64,000 bases of DNA, taken from NCBI RefSeq assembly GCF_000829695.1, contig NZ_BBNN01000021.1:213203-277202 (forward strand), read 5' to 3'. The position numbers and the translations under genes are program-made. Shown here one piece after another: positions 25,653 to 35,874 of the stretch; the first letter of the stretch is position 1; each line of letters begins with the position of its first letter. The DNA comes from Streptomyces sp. NBRC 110035 (GTDB lineage Bacteria; Actinomycetota; Actinomycetes; Streptomycetales; Streptomycetaceae). The notes under the pieces are model-generated. The model saw only the letters and a list, made by a program, of their open reading frames with translations, did no database searches and was not told the origin of the DNA.

Positions 25653-26915
25653 ATGACCGACGCTCCAGCTCCGCTCGCCGACCCGCACCTGGTGTACGAC
25701 CCCGTGGCGGGGGACGGCCCCAAGGACGTGGTGATCCTCGGCTCCACGGGTTCGATCGGCACCCAGGCCATCGATCTCGTACTGCGCAACCCCGACCGCT
25801 TCCGCGTCACCGGCCTGTCCGCCAACGGCGGCCGCGTCGCGCTCCTCGCCGAGCAGGCCCACCGGCTGCGGGTCCGCACGGTCGCCGTCGCCCGCGAGGA
25901 CGTCGTCGGCGCGCTGCGAGACGCCCTGAGCGCCTGGTACGGCGCGGGGGAGCCGCTGCCCGAGATCCTGGCCGGAGCGGACGCGGCCACGCGGCTCGCC
26001 GCGTCCGACTGCCACACCGTCCTCAACGGCATCACCGGCTCCATCGGGCTGGCCCCGACCCTCGCCGCCCTGGAGGCGGGCCGCACCCTCGCGCTCGCCA
26101 ACAAGGAGTCGCTGATCGTCGGCGGCCCGCTGGTCAAGGCACTGGCCGAGCCGGGCCAGATCATCCCGGTCGACTCCGAGCACGCCGCGCTGTTCCAGGC
26201 GCTGGCCGCCGGAACCCGCGCGGACGTCCAAAAGCTCGTCGTCACCGCCTCCGGAGGCCCCTTCCGCGGCCGTACCAGGGACGAACTGGCGAACGTCACC
26301 GTCGAGGACGCCCTCGCCCACCCCACCTGGGCCATGGGCCCGGTGATCACCATCAACTCCGCGACCCTGGTCAACAAGGGCCTCGAAGTCATCGAGGCAC
26401 ACCTGCTGTACGACATTCCCTTCGATCGCATTGAGGTCGTCGTCCACCCGCAGTCGTATGTCCACTCGATGGTTGAGTTCACGGACGGATCGACACTGGC
26501 CCAGGCGACGCCCCCCGACATGCGCGGGCCCATCGCCATCGGCCTCGGCTGGCCCGAAAGGGTCCCCGACGCCGCCCCGGTCTTCGACTGGAGCAAGGCG
26601 TCCACCTGGGAGTTCCACCCCCTCGACAACGGGGCCTTCCCCTCGGTGAACCTCGCCCGGCACGTCGGCGGGCTCGCGGGAACCGCCCCGGCGGTGTTCA
26701 ACGCGGCGAACGAGGAGTGCGTGGAGGCGTTCCGCGCCGGCGCGCTGCCGTTCAACGGCATCATCGATACGGTCACCCGGGTGGTCGAGGAGCACGGCAC
26801 CCCCCGGCCGGGAACCTCTTTGACGGTCCCGGACGTCCTCGAAGCGGAGACCTGGGCGCGAGCGAGGGCCCGGGAACTGACAGCCCGTACGGCGAGCGCG
26901 GAGGCGCGTGCATGA
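25653..26915 (+). CDS. dxr: 1-deoxy-D-xylulose-5-phosphate reductoisomerase
   Basis: About 420 residues (ATG 25653; ATG 25644 in frame is possible, neither has a strong binding site). Motifs: nucleotide-binding [23 protein letters not shown], metal-binding PVDSEHAAL, catalytic-loop ASGGPFRG and [20 protein letters not shown]. It converts DXP to 2-C-methyl-D-erythritol 4-phosphate with NADPH, the committed step of the MEP isoprenoid pathway. The stop overlaps the start of the protease gene (ATGA). ispG, another MEP gene, follows. Confidence 0.95.
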   Translation: MTDAPAPLADPHLVYDPVAGDGPKDVVILGSTGSIGTQAIDLVLRNPDRFRVTGLSANGGRVALLAEQAHRLRVRTVAVAREDVVGALRDALSAWYGAGEPLPEILAGADAATRLAASDCHTVLNGITGSIGLAPTLAALEAGRTLALANKESLIVGGPLVKALAEPGQIIPVDSEHAALFQALAAGTRADVQKLVVTASGGPFRGRTRDELANVTVEDALAHPTWAMGPVITINSATLVNKGLEVIEAHLLYDIPFDRIEVVVHPQSYVHSMVEFTDGSTLAQATPPDMRGPIAIGLGWPERVPDAAPVFDWSKASTWEFHPLDNGAFPSVNLARHVGGLAGTAPAVFNAANEECVEAFRAGALPFNGIIDTVTRVVEEHGTPRPGTSLTVPDVLEAETWARARARELTARTASAEARA

Positions 26916-28216
26916 CGACCCTGATGTTCATCCTCGGCATAGTGGTCTTCGCGGTCGGCCTGCTGTTCTCGATCGCCTGGCACGAGCTGGGACACCTGTC
27001 CACGGCCAAGATGTTCGGCATCCGGGTGCCCCAGTACATGGTCGGCTTCGGCCCGACCCTCTGGTCCCGGCACAGGGGCGAGACCGAGTACGGCGTCAAG
27101 GCGATCCCGTTCGGCGGCTACATCCGCATGATCGGCATGTTCCCGCCCGGCGCCGACGGACGCCTCGAGGCCCGCTCCACCTCACCGTGGCGCGGCATGA
27201 TCGAGGACGCCCGCTCCGCCGCCTTCGAGGAACTGCGGCCCGGCGACGAGAAGCGCCTGTTCTACACACGCAAGCCCTGGAAACGCGTCATCGTGATGTT
27301 CGCGGGCCCGTTCATGAACCTGATCCTCGCGGTCGTGCTGTTCCTCACGGTGCTGATGGGCTTCGGCATCCAGCAGCAGACCACCACCGTCAGCTCGGTC
27401 TCCCCCTGCGTCATCTCGCAGAGCGAGAACCGCGACGCGTGCGAGGGGTCCGACCCCCGGTCCCCGGCCGCCGCGGCCGGCATGGAGGCGGGCGACAGGA
27501 TCGTCGCGTTCGACGGCGTCCGGACCGACGACTGGGGCACGCTCTCCGACCTCATCCGCGACAGCGCCGGCAAGGCCGTGCCGATCGTCGTCGACCGCGA
27601 CGGCCGGGAGGTCACCCTCCAGGCGGAGATCGCCACCAACCTGGTCGCCAAGAAGGACTCCAACGGGCTCTACGTCGAGGGCGAGTACGTCAAGGCCGGC
27701 TTCCTCGGCTTCAGCGCGGCCACCGGCGTCGTCAAGCAGGACTTCGGCGACTCCGTGGTCTGGATGACCGACCGGGTCGGCGACGCGGTCGACTCCCTCG
27801 CCGCCCTGCCGTCCAAGGTGCCCGCCCTGTGGGACGCCGCCTTCGGCGACGGCCCGCGCGAGCAGGACTCCCCGATGGGCGTCGTCGGAGCGGCCCGGGT
27901 GGGTGGCGAGATCGCCACGCTCGACATCCCGGCCTCGCAGCAGATGGCCATGTTCGTGATGCTGCTCGCGGGCTTCAACCTCTCCCTGTTCCTGTTCAAC
28001 ATGCTCCCGCTGCTGCCCCTCGACGGCGGGCACATCGCGGGCGCCCTGTGGGAGTCGCTGCGCCGCAACCTCGCCAGGGTGCTGCGCCGCCCCGACCCGG
28101 GCCCGTTCGACGTGGCGAAACTGATGCCGGTGGCCTACGTGGTGGCCGGGATCTTCGTCTGCTTCACCCTCCTCGTCCTCGTCGCGGACGTGGTGAACCC
28201 GATACGGATCTCGTAG
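26912..28216 (+). CDS. rseP: Site-2 type membrane metalloprotease (RseP/YlbL-M50 family)
   Basis: 434 residues, ATG 26912 overlapping the dxr stop, so coupled. M50 zinc motif HELGH (His24, Glu25, His28) in the first membrane helix, an inserted PDZ domain ([18 protein letters not shown]), and the third metal ligand in [10 protein letters not shown] in a later helix. Such proteases cut transmembrane segments of regulators such as anti-sigma factors. Placement between dxr and ispG is conserved in actinomycetes. Confidence 0.92.
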   Translation: MTTLMFILGIVVFAVGLLFSIAWHELGHLSTAKMFGIRVPQYMVGFGPTLWSRHRGETEYGVKAIPFGGYIRMIGMFPPGADGRLEARSTSPWRGMIEDARSAAFEELRPGDEKRLFYTRKPWKRVIVMFAGPFMNLILAVVLFLTVLMGFGIQQQTTTVSSVSPCVISQSENRDACEGSDPRSPAAAAGMEAGDRIVAFDGVRTDDWGTLSDLIRDSAGKAVPIVVDRDGREVTLQAEIATNLVAKKDSNGLYVEGEYVKAGFLGFSAATGVVKQDFGDSVVWMTDRVGDAVDSLAALPSKVPALWDAAFGDGPREQDSPMGVVGAARVGGEIATLDIPASQQMAMFVMLLAGFNLSLFLFNMLPLLPLDGGHIAGALWESLRRNLARVLRRPDPGPFDVAKLMPVAYVVAGIFVCFTLLVLVADVVNPIRIS

Positions 28217-28254
28217 GACCCGTCCGGCACGCATCCGCCGGACACCTGCCGTTC

Positions 28255-28290
28255 ACGACGGCCTGGAACCGTTTCGTTCCGGGCCGTCGT
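28255..28290 (+). terminator. Hairpin after rseP
   Basis: ACGACGGCCTGGAAC and GTTCCGGGCCGTCGT form a 15-bp stem with one G-U pair and 6-nt loop, followed by CCTTTG. Confidence 0.75.
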
Positions 28291-28412
28291 CCTTTGGGCG
28301 CGTTTACGGCCGGGATGTGCCGGGGCCGACGGCGGTGCCGTAATCTCGGAGCCCGGAGCCCGCTGCTCACCGGGAGCCGGACCTTGATCCACGACTTGGG
28401 GTTGCACAGCAG

Positions 28413-29570
28413 ATGACTGCGATTTCTCTCGGTATGCCGTCCGTTCCGACCACGCTCGCCCCGCGGCGCAAGAGCCGGCGGATCCAGGTCGGGTCGGTGG
28501 CGGTGGGCGGGGACGCGCCGGTGTCGGTGCAGTCGATGACGACGACGCGTACGTCGGACATCGGGGCGACGTTGCAGCAGATCGCGGAGCTGACGGCGTC
28601 GGGGTGCCAGATCGTGCGGGTGGCGTGTCCGACGCAGGACGACGCGGACGCGCTGGCGACGATCGCGCGGAAGTCGCAGATCCCGGTGATCGCGGACATC
28701 CACTTCCAGCCGAAGTACGTGTTCGCGGCGATCGAGGCGGGCTGTGCGGCGGTACGGGTGAACCCGGGCAACATCAAGCAGTTCGACGACAAGGTCAAGG
28801 AGATCGCGAAGGCGGCCAAGGACCACGGCACCCCGATCCGGATCGGGGTGAACGCGGGGTCGCTGGACCGGCGTCTGCTGCAGAAGTACGGGAAGGCGAC
28901 GCCGGAGGCGCTGGCGGAGTCGGCGTTGTGGGAGGCCTCGCTGTTCGAGGAGCACGGCTTCCGGGACATCAAGATCTCGGTGAAGCACAACGACCCGGTG
29001 GTGATGGTGGAGGCCTACCGGCAGTTGGCCGCGCAGTGCGACTACCCGCTGCACCTGGGGGTGACCGAGGCGGGTCCGGCGTTCCAGGGGACGATCAAGT
29101 CGGCGGTGGCGTTCGGAGCGCTGCTGTCCCAGGGGATCGGTGACACGATCCGTGTCTCCCTGTCGGCGCCGCCGGCCGAGGAGGTGAAGGTGGGTCTGCA
29201 GATCCTGGAGTCGCTGAACCTGAAGCAGCGTGGTCTGGAGATCGTGTCCTGCCCGTCCTGCGGGCGTGCCCAGGTGGACGTGTACAAGCTCGCGGACGAG
29301 GTGACGGCCGGTCTGGAGGGCATGGAGGTCCCGCTGCGGGTGGCGGTGATGGGCTGTGTGGTCAACGGTCCGGGCGAGGCCCGTGAGGCCGATCTGGGTG
29401 TGGCGTCGGGTAACGGCAAGGGGCAGATCTTCGTGAAGGGCGAGGTCGTCAAGACCGTCCCGGAGTCGAAGATCGTGGAGACCCTCATCGAGGAAGCGAT
29501 GAAGATCGCCGAGCAGATGGAGGCCGACGGCGTGGCCTCCGGCGAACCCCGGATCTCGGTCGCCGGCTGA
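28413..29570 (+). CDS. ispG: 4-hydroxy-3-methylbut-2-en-1-yl diphosphate synthase
   Basis: 385 residues from ATG 28413. TIM barrel ([31 protein letters not shown]) and a C-terminal 4Fe-4S domain with ligands in [11 protein letters not shown] and [15 protein letters not shown]. It makes HMBPP from the cyclic diphosphate in the MEP pathway. The codon pattern differs from the neighbours: long runs of GCG, GTG, TCG, CGG and ACG instead of the C-ending codons used in dxr and rseP. Confidence 0.95.
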   Translation: MTAISLGMPSVPTTLAPRRKSRRIQVGSVAVGGDAPVSVQSMTTTRTSDIGATLQQIAELTASGCQIVRVACPTQDDADALATIARKSQIPVIADIHFQPKYVFAAIEAGCAAVRVNPGNIKQFDDKVKEIAKAAKDHGTPIRIGVNAGSLDRRLLQKYGKATPEALAESALWEASLFEEHGFRDIKISVKHNDPVVMVEAYRQLAAQCDYPLHLGVTEAGPAFQGTIKSAVAFGALLSQGIGDTIRVSLSAPPAEEVKVGLQILESLNLKQRGLEIVSCPSCGRAQVDVYKLADEVTAGLEGMEVPLRVAVMGCVVNGPGEAREADLGVASGNGKGQIFVKGEVVKTVPESKIVETLIEEAMKIAEQMEADGVASGEPRISVAG

Positions 29571-29597
29571 CGAAGCCCGTCAGGCAGCCGTACCCCC

Positions 29598-29663
29598 GGG
29601 CCGGTCCGCCCGCTCGGGCAGACCGGCCCCTCGGCGCTTCCTGCCCGGGAAACCCCGGGCAGG
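29598..29663 (+). terminator. Two hairpins after ispG
   Basis: First GGGCCGGTC (29598-29606) with GACCGGCCC (29621-29629). Then CCTGCCCGGG (29640-29649) with CCCGGGCAGG (29654-29663), followed by the T-rich ACCGTTTCTCC; the second is the better terminator. Confidence 0.75.
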
Positions 29664-29752
29664 ACCGTTTCTCCCCCGCGAGTCGGCAGCACACAAATTC
29701 GGCGGGTACAGTGCGGAAACCAGCAGACCCAAGTGTGTGAGGCCCCCCGCAC

Positions 29753-30601
29753 GTGTTGACGCAGACCACCTCCCGGGTCCTCGAACCGAGCGACCTGGAC
29801 GCCGCCCTCGCCATCCTCGACCGCGAGCCGGTGGCGAACGCCTTCGTGGCGTCCCGGGTACAGGTCGCGGGCCTGGACCCGTGGCGCCTCGGTGGCGAGA
29901 TGTGGGGCTGGTACGAGGGCGGCATGCTCACCTCCCTGTGCTACGCGGGTGCCAACCTGGTCCCCATCTGCGCCACCCCCCGGGCCGTCCGCGCCTTCGC
30001 CGACCGCGCCCGCCGGGCCGGCCGCCGCTGCTCCTCCGTCGTCGGCCCCGCGACGCCCACCGCCGCCCTGTGGCGGCTCCTCGAACCCCAGTGGGGCCCC
30101 GCCCGCGAGGTCCGCGCCCACCAGCCCCTGATGGTCACCGACCGGCTGCCCGACGGCATCGCCCCGGACCCCTACGTCCGCCGCGTCCGCAAGGACGAGA
30201 TGGAAAAGATCATGCCGGCCTGCGTGGCGATGTTCACCGAGGAGGTCGGGATCTCCCCGCTGGCCGGTGACGGCGGCCTGCTCTACCAGGCCCGGGTCGC
30301 CGAACTCGTCGGTGCCGGACGTGCCTTCGCCCGCTTCGACGCCGACGGCAAGGTCGTCTTCAAGGCCGAGATCGGTGCCGCCACCGACCGCACCTGCCAG
30401 ATCCAGGGCGTATGGGTGGCACCCGGACACCGGGGCAGGGGGGTCGCCGCCCCCGGCATGGCGGCCGTACTGCGCTACGCCCTCGCGGACGTGGCCCCCG
30501 TGGCGAGCCTCTACGTCAACGACTTCAACACCGCCGCGCGCCGGACCTACCGGCGGGTGGGGTTCCAGGAGGTCGGCGAGTTCATGAGCATCCTGTTCTG
30601 A
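29753..30601 (+). CDS. GNAT-family N-acetyltransferase with N-terminal DUF4081-like domain
   Basis: 282 residues from GTG 29753 (TTG 29756 also possible). The N-terminal half (LDAALAILDREPVANAFVAS) matches the DUF4081 type. The C-terminal GNAT core shows the acetyl-CoA loop VWVAPGHRGRGVAAPGMAAV and the end strand TYRRVGFQEVGEF. The substrate is not evident. Conserved position after ispG in Streptomyces. Confidence 0.85.
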   Translation: MLTQTTSRVLEPSDLDAALAILDREPVANAFVASRVQVAGLDPWRLGGEMWGWYEGGMLTSLCYAGANLVPICATPRAVRAFADRARRAGRRCSSVVGPATPTAALWRLLEPQWGPAREVRAHQPLMVTDRLPDGIAPDPYVRRVRKDEMEKIMPACVAMFTEEVGISPLAGDGGLLYQARVAELVGAGRAFARFDADGKVVFKAEIGAATDRTCQIQGVWVAPGHRGRGVAAPGMAAVLRYALADVAPVASLYVNDFNTAARRTYRRVGFQEVGEFMSILF

Positions 30602-30639
30602 CCCCACGGTCTCCCACCGTCCCCTGTAGTCTCCCCGGC

Positions 30640-31206
30640 ATGCTGCGCTTTCCCGGTCACGGGCACCCCCGCCCCGACGACATCGTGATCGGCCCCCTCG
30701 ACCTCGTCGCCCACGTCGACGAGGCACTGGCGGTCCAGGCGAAGGCGTTCGGCCTCGGCCCCGACGAGGTGGCCGTACGCCGGCAGATCGTGCTGCGCCA
30801 CATGACCCTGCAGGGCGCCAGAGCCTTCGGAGCCACCGTCGACGGCCGTCTCGTCGGCTTCGTCTACGGCATGCCCAACGACCGCGCCCACTGGTGGTCC
30901 ACCGTCGTCGAGCCCCACCTGCGCGCCCGCGGCCACGACGACTGGCTCGACGACTCCTTCGTCATCACCGAACTCCACGTCCACCCGCGCTACCAGAAGC
31001 ACGGCATCGGCCGCTCCCTGATCACCACGATCACCGACGGCGCCGAGGAACCCCGCTCGATCCTCTCCGCCATCGACATCGAGAGCCCCGCCCGCCGCCT
31101 GTACCGCTCCCTCGGCTACGACGACCTCGCCCGCCGCGTCCACTTCCCCAGCGCTCCCAAGCCGTACGCCGTGATGGGCGCCCCCTTGCCACTCCTTCGC
31201 CGATAA
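30640..31206 (+). CDS. GNAT-family N-acetyltransferase
   Basis: 188 residues from ATG 30640. Single GNAT domain with HVHPRYQKHGIGRSLITTI (CoA-binding Q/RxxGxG/A) and YRSLGYDDL. It follows the other acetyltransferase by 38 nt on the same strand. Substrate unknown. Confidence 0.85.
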   Translation: MLRFPGHGHPRPDDIVIGPLDLVAHVDEALAVQAKAFGLGPDEVAVRRQIVLRHMTLQGARAFGATVDGRLVGFVYGMPNDRAHWWSTVVEPHLRARGHDDWLDDSFVITELHVHPRYQKHGIGRSLITTITDGAEEPRSILSAIDIESPARRLYRSLGYDDLARRVHFPSAPKPYAVMGAPLPLLRR

Positions 31207-31278
31207 CGGATTTCCGCCCCCCGGTCCCGCCCGGCTAACCTCCTGTCATCACCCAGACGCAGCAGGAGTACGAGAACC

Positions 31279-32979
31279 ATGGCGAATGCACCGGTCCAGC
31301 GCATGTCCCAGTTGATGGCGAAGACGCTGCGCGACGACCCGGCGGACGCCGAGGTCCTCAGCCACAAGCTGCTCGTCCGGGCCGGCTACGTACGCCGGAC
31401 CGCCGCCGGCATCTGGAGCTGGCTGCCCCTGGGCAGGAAGGTCCTCGCCAACGTCGAACGCGTCGTCCGCGAGGAGATGGACGCCATCGGCGCCCAGGAA
31501 GTGCTGCTCCCCGCCATCCTGCCGCGTGAGCCCTACGAGGCGACCGGCCGCTGGGAGGAGTACGGCCCCGAGCTCTTCCGCCTCCAGGACCGCAAGGGCG
31601 GCGACTACCTCCTCGGCCCCACCCACGAGGAGATCTTCACCCTCCTGGTGAAGGACCAGGCGTCCTCCTACAAGGACCTGCCGGTGACCCTCTACCAGAT
31701 CCAGAGCAAGTACCGTGACGAGGCCCGCCCCCGCGCGGGCATCCTGCGCGGCCGCGAGTTCCTGATGAAGGACTCCTACTCCTTCGACCTCGACGACGAG
31801 GGCCTGGGACAGTCCTACGGTCTGCACCGCCAGGCGTATCAGCGGATCTTCGAGCGCCTCGGTCTCGACTACCGCATCTGCGCCGCCACCGCCGGCGCCA
31901 TGGGCGGCTCCAAGTCCGAGGAGTTCCTCGCCCCCGCCGAGGCCGGCGAGGACACCTTCGCGGACTGCCCCCACTGCGACTTCGCCGCGAACACCGAGGC
32001 GATCTCCTACGAGCTGAAGCCCGTCGACGGTTCCGCCGTGCCGGCCGCCGAGGACATCCCGACGCCCGACACCCCCACCATCGAGACCCTCGCCGCCTCG
32101 CTCGGCGTCCCCGCCTCGGCCACGCTGAAGAACCTGCTGGTCAAGGTCGACGGCGAGATCGTCGCCGTGGGCGTCCCCGGCGACCGGGAGGTCGACCTGG
32201 GCAAGGTCGAGGCGCACTTCGCCCCGGCCGCCGTCGAACTGGTCACCGCCGAGGACTTCGTCGGCCGCCCGGACCTGGTGCGCGGCTACGTCGGCCCGCA
32301 GGGCCTGGAGAAGGTCCGCTGCATCGCCGACCCGCGCGTGGCACCCGGCACCGCCTGGATCACCGGGGCCAACAAGGCCGACACCCACGCCAGGAACGTG
32401 GTCGCCGGCCGTGACTTCGAGGTCGACGCCTACGTGGACGTCGTGGTGGTCGACGAGGGCGACCCCTGCCCCCGGTGCGGCACCGGGCTCCGGCTCGACC
32501 GCGCCATCGAGATCGGCCACATCTTCCAGCTGGGCCGCAAGTACGCCGACGCCCTCAAGCTCGACGTCCTCGGCCCGCAGGGCAAGCCCGTCCGCGTCAC
32601 CATGGGCTCCTACGGCATCGGCGTCTCCCGCGCGGTGGCGGCCCTGGCCGAGCAGAGCGCCGACGAAAAGGGCCTGTGCTGGTCCAAGGAGGTCGCCCCG
32701 GCCGACGTCCACGTGGTCGCCGCCGGCAAGGCCCTGCAGACCGAGCTCGCCCTCGACGTCTCCGACCGGCTCGCCGCCGCCGGCGTCCGCGTCCTGGTCG
32801 ACGACCGCGCGGGTGTCTCGCCGGGCGTGAAGTTCACCGACTCCGAGCTGATCGGCGTCCCGCAGATCCTGGTGGCCGGCCGCCGCTCCGCCGAGGGCAT
32901 CGTCGAGCTGAAGGACCGCCGCACCGGCGAACGCGAGGAACTCACCGTGGCCGAGGCGATCACCCGTCTCACGGCCTGA
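31279..32979 (+). CDS. proS: Prolyl-tRNA synthetase, bacterial type
   Basis: 566 residues from ATG 31279. Class II synthetase motifs ([35 protein letters not shown]) and, between motifs 2 and 3, the editing INS domain ([34 protein letters not shown]), which hydrolyses Ala-tRNA(Pro). C-terminal anticodon-binding domain with ADVHVVAAG. Charges tRNA(Pro). Ends in a strong terminator before the convergent kinase-like gene. Confidence 0.96.
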   Translation: MANAPVQRMSQLMAKTLRDDPADAEVLSHKLLVRAGYVRRTAAGIWSWLPLGRKVLANVERVVREEMDAIGAQEVLLPAILPREPYEATGRWEEYGPELFRLQDRKGGDYLLGPTHEEIFTLLVKDQASSYKDLPVTLYQIQSKYRDEARPRAGILRGREFLMKDSYSFDLDDEGLGQSYGLHRQAYQRIFERLGLDYRICAATAGAMGGSKSEEFLAPAEAGEDTFADCPHCDFAANTEAISYELKPVDGSAVPAAEDIPTPDTPTIETLAASLGVPASATLKNLLVKVDGEIVAVGVPGDREVDLGKVEAHFAPAAVELVTAEDFVGRPDLVRGYVGPQGLEKVRCIADPRVAPGTAWITGANKADTHARNVVAGRDFEVDAYVDVVVVDEGDPCPRCGTGLRLDRAIEIGHIFQLGRKYADALKLDVLGPQGKPVRVTMGSYGIGVSRAVAALAEQSADEKGLCWSKEVAPADVHVVAAGKALQTELALDVSDRLAAAGVRVLVDDRAGVSPGVKFTDSELIGVPQILVAGRRSAEGIVELKDRRTGEREELTVAEAITRLTA

Positions 32980-32986
32980 CCACCCC

Positions 32987-33034
32987 ACCACCGGAGCCCG
33001 TGCGGAAGCGTCCTTCGCGCGGGCTCCTGGTGGT
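32987..33034. terminator. Bidirectional terminator between proS and the kinase-like gene
   Basis: ACCACC plus GGAGCCCG (32987-33000) pair with CGGGCTCC plus GGTGGT (33020-33034), a long stem with small bulges, positioned between convergent genes. Confidence 0.8.
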
Positions 33035-33045
33035 CCCGCACGGCG

Positions 33046-33957
33046 TCAGAGCCAGCTCGCGAACTCCAGGAGCAGCTCCGCGTCCCGGCCGCGGCCGACG
33101 CGGCGGGCGCGTACGCCGGACTCCACCGCGCGGAACAGGGTCCAGCCGCGCAGCCGCTCCTGGTCGATCTCCAGGGACTCCGCCAGGCGCTTCACCCGCC
33201 GACGGGTCGTCGCCGCGCCGGACGGCTGGGCGACCAGGTCCTCCACCCGGTCGCGAACCAGCCGGGCCAGATCGAAGGCGCGCTCCCCGACCACCGGGTC
33301 CGGGCCCACCGCCAGCCACGGCATCCGCTCGGCGGAGAGCACCTTGCTCTGGCGGAAGGTGCCGTGCAGCAGCCGGTGCTCGGGCGGTCCGGCCAGCAGT
33401 TCCTCGCGGGCCGCCAGCGCCGCCGAGACCAGCGGCTCCACCTCCGGGTCGCCGGCGGCACCCGTCCGCATCGCCTCGGCCTGCCTTCCGGTCCGCTCGG
33501 CCACCGTCTCGAAGACGTGAGCGGTGTCCCCGGCGGGCGGCTCCACCCACAGCCGCCGCAGCGTCCCGGAAGCCTCGAGCAGTGCCTTCGCCTCCGGCAG
33601 GGACCGCACCGAGACATCCGGGTGCAGCCGCTCCAGCAGCAGCGCCCCGTCCGAGGCGAAGGGTTCCAGCAACCGGACCGCGCCCAGCCCGTTCCAGTGG
33701 GCCAGCGCGGCCCGCTCGCTCTCCGGCCGGGCCCGCGCCGGGGCCAGCTTCAGCACGGCGGGCAGGCCGTCGGCGGTCCGCACCAGCACCACCAGGCTGC
33801 TGCGTCCCCCCGGCACCTGCACCCGTTCCACGGTCAGCCCGCGCACTGCGACGGCCTCGCGCGCCGCCCCGGGCAGCCTCTCCAGCCAGTGCGCACCGCC
33901 GTCGGGAGCCGTCTCACCCAGCGCCCTCACCAGACGCTGCGGCGGTTCGAAGACCAT
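33046..33957 (-). CDS. Aminoglycoside-phosphotransferase-fold protein with lost catalytic residues
   Basis: 303 residues. The fold resembles aminoglycoside/hydroxyurea kinases (APH(6)-like): Lys70 in AVLKLAP is kept, and RLLHGTFRQSKVLSAERMPW aligns with the catalytic loop LLHGDLHPGNVL. Here the catalytic Asp of HGD is Thr200, the loop Asn is Lys205, and the metal-binding Asp of the following DPK motif is Gly218 (VGPDPVVG). Such changes should abolish phosphotransfer, so a pseudokinase or binding role is likely. No resistance role is implied. Convergent with proS. Confidence 0.7.
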   Translation of the reverse strand: MVFEPPQRLVRALGETAPDGGAHWLERLPGAAREAVAVRGLTVERVQVPGGRSSLVVLVRTADGLPAVLKLAPARARPESERAALAHWNGLGAVRLLEPFASDGALLLERLHPDVSVRSLPEAKALLEASGTLRRLWVEPPAGDTAHVFETVAERTGRQAEAMRTGAAGDPEVEPLVSAALAAREELLAGPPEHRLLHGTFRQSKVLSAERMPWLAVGPDPVVGERAFDLARLVRDRVEDLVAQPSGAATTRRRVKRLAESLEIDQERLRGWTLFRAVESGVRARRVGRGRDAELLLEFASWL

Positions 33958-34050
33958 GCGCGAGTCGTTCCCTTCGTTCCCTTCGTGCCGTGCGCGGCAC
34001 CTGCCGCCGTCCGCTCCCGCCGCCCCGGCGCGCCCTCGCGTGCGGTCCTG

Positions 34051-34518
34051 TCACACCGCCGGCGTCGACGGAGCCCCCGAGGACGGTTCGGCCCGCTCGG
34101 CGAGCCCAGGGAAGGCTACGCTCTCCCCGCCCCAGCGCACCGCCCGCACCGCCGCCTCCCGCAGCGCCTCGGCCGCCGCACGGCGGCGCTCGCCCCCGCT
34201 CGCCCGCACCAGGTCCGCGTACACCCCGGCCACCCGGCTCTCCAGCTCCTTCGCGAGCCGTACGGCCGCGGGCGAGTCCGGCACCTGGAACGGCAGCGCG
34301 TACCCCGCGGCCGCCGCCACGGGGTCGGCGCCGGTGTCCTTCACCTCACGCACCAGCGCGTCCCGGCGCGCGCGGTGCGCGTCGTACGCCGCGCGCGCGT
34401 CCGCACGCCGGTCGTCGGCGATCAGCCCGCCGACGACCCCGTAGCCGTACACCGCCGCGTGCTCCGCCGCCAGGGCGCCCTGCAGCGCCCGCAGCTCCCG
34501 GTCCTTCGCCTCGCTCAC
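34051..34518 (-). CDS. Ferritin-like DUF4439 protein
   Basis: 155 residues from GTG 34518, three bases after the stop of the lipoprotein gene, so cotranscribed. Two long helical hairpins with AAEHAAVYGYGVVGG and YDAHRARRDALV, the Glu/His-bearing pattern of DUF4439 ferritin-like proteins. No signal peptide. Function unknown. Confidence 0.75.
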   Translation of the reverse strand: MSEAKDRELRALQGALAAEHAAVYGYGVVGGLIADDRRADARAAYDAHRARRDALVREVKDTGADPVAAAAGYALPFQVPDSPAAVRLAKELESRVAGVYADLVRASGGERRRAAAEALREAAVRAVRWGGESVAFPGLAERAEPSSGAPSTPAV

Positions 34519-34521
34519 CCG

Positions 34522-35073
34522 TCAGCCCTCCGTCAGCAGAAACACGTGCGCGGCCCCGGCCGCCGCCACCGACGCCAGCAGCCTGGCCAGCTCGGCCGGC
34601 GCGTCGAGCAGCGCCTCCAGACGACGGTCGGCGATCTCCCGCTCGGTGGCGGCGAGCCCGGCGAGGGCGTCCTTCTCCTTCGCGGGCACCGGCACCGGCA
34701 CCGGCGGCGAGGCGGACGGCCCCGCCCCGGTGGGCACCGGCGACTCGGGCGAGGCCGACGCCGTGCCCGCCGCGGTCCCGGGACTCTCGAAGGCCTTCGC
34801 ATGCCGCACGACGTCCTCGCGCAGCGGAGCCAGCCGCTGCGCGAGCCCGGTGTGCGCCGCGATCACGGCGTCGTACCGCTCGGCCAGCTCCCTGCTGTCG
34901 CGCGCCGCACGCGCGCGTGCCCGCTCGCCGGCCGGGGGACGGCTGCCGGCGGTGGGGCCGGGATCCTCGGCCGCGGCGGAACAGCCCGCCGCGAACAGCG
35001 CCGCCGGGGCGACGGCGAGCAAACTCCTTCTGCGCGGTCCCGTACGGGCGCGCGGAGCGTGGGGGAACGGCAC
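34522..35073 (-). CDS. Putative lipoprotein
   Basis: 183 residues from GTG 35073 (GAGGA upstream). An Arg-rich start (RARTGPRRRSLL) leads to a hydrophobic stretch and lipobox LFAAGC, so it is probably exported and lipid-anchored. The rest is helical and Ala-rich. Paired with the ferritin-like gene downstream; together they look like a small two-gene unit of unknown role, next to rimP on the opposite strand. Confidence 0.75.
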   Translation of the reverse strand: MPFPHAPRARTGPRRRSLLAVAPAALFAAGCSAAAEDPGPTAGSRPPAGERARARAARDSRELAERYDAVIAAHTGLAQRLAPLREDVVRHAKAFESPGTAAGTASASPESPVPTGAGPSASPPVPVPVPAKEKDALAGLAATEREIADRRLEALLDAPAELARLLASVAAAGAAHVFLLTEG

Positions 35074-35326
35074 GGCAGACGTCCTCGGGGGCTCGTACGG
35101 AACGTGGCGACGGAAGAGGGACCCACAGGCGCTGTCGCCGTACTCCCGTCCACCGGGCGACGGCAGGGCCCGGTCCCGTGATCACGGTACCCGTGCATCT
35201 CCCCGACGGCGCTCAGCGGCACCCTCCGTCACCGGGTGGACGGCATCACCCCCCGCGACCGGATACCCTTTGAACCAGACACGCGCCCCACACCACAACA
35301 GCACACGCGGCCGAGGAGTCACCCGG

Positions 35327-35872
35327 ATGAGCAGCACCCAGAGCGAGAGGCTCCGAGAACTTCTGGAACCGCTCGTCAGCTCGCAGGGCCTCGATCTCGA
35401 GGAGATCGCCGTCGACGCGGTCGGCCGCAAGCGGGTGCTGCGTGTGGTCGTGGACTCGGACAGCGGCGCGGATCTGGACCGGATCGCCGATGTGAGCCGC
35501 GCGCTCTCGGCGAAGCTCGACGAGACCGACGCGATGGGCAGCGGCGAGTACACCCTCGAGGTCGGCACCCCGGGCGCCGAGCGCCCCCTCACCGAGCACC
35601 GGCACTACGTGCGCGCCACGGGCCGCCTGGTGAGCTTCCGGCTGACGACGGGCGACGAACTGACCGCCCGGATCCTGCGGACCGACGACGAAGGTCTCGA
35701 CCTCGAAGTGCCCGGCGTCAAGGGCCGCAGGCCCACCGCGCGCCGGCTCGCCTTCGGGGAGATCGGCAGGGCGCGCGTCCAGGTCGAGTTCAACCGCAAG
35801 GACGACAGGCCCGCCGCGCAGGGCGCGAACGACGTGCACGACACCAACGACGAGACGGAAGAGGAGGCGTAA
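35327..35872 (+). CDS. rimP: Ribosome maturation factor RimP
   Basis: 181 residues from ATG 35327 (GAGGAG upstream). Core [20 protein letters not shown] and [15 protein letters not shown] are the RimP pattern. Helps 30S subunit assembly. First gene of the nusA-infB operon; nusA starts two bases after its stop. Confidence 0.93.
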   Translation: MSSTQSERLRELLEPLVSSQGLDLEEIAVDAVGRKRVLRVVVDSDSGADLDRIADVSRALSAKLDETDAMGSGEYTLEVGTPGAERPLTEHRHYVRATGRLVSFRLTTGDELTARILRTDDEGLDLEVPGVKGRRPTARRLAFGEIGRARVQVEFNRKDDRPAAQGANDVHDTNDETEEEA

Positions 35873-35874
35873 CC

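Noticed and set aside
23489..27073. Antisense frame over the acyl-CoA dehydrogenase and dxr
   Set aside because: Contradicts two clear enzymes on the plus strand; no recognisable domain.
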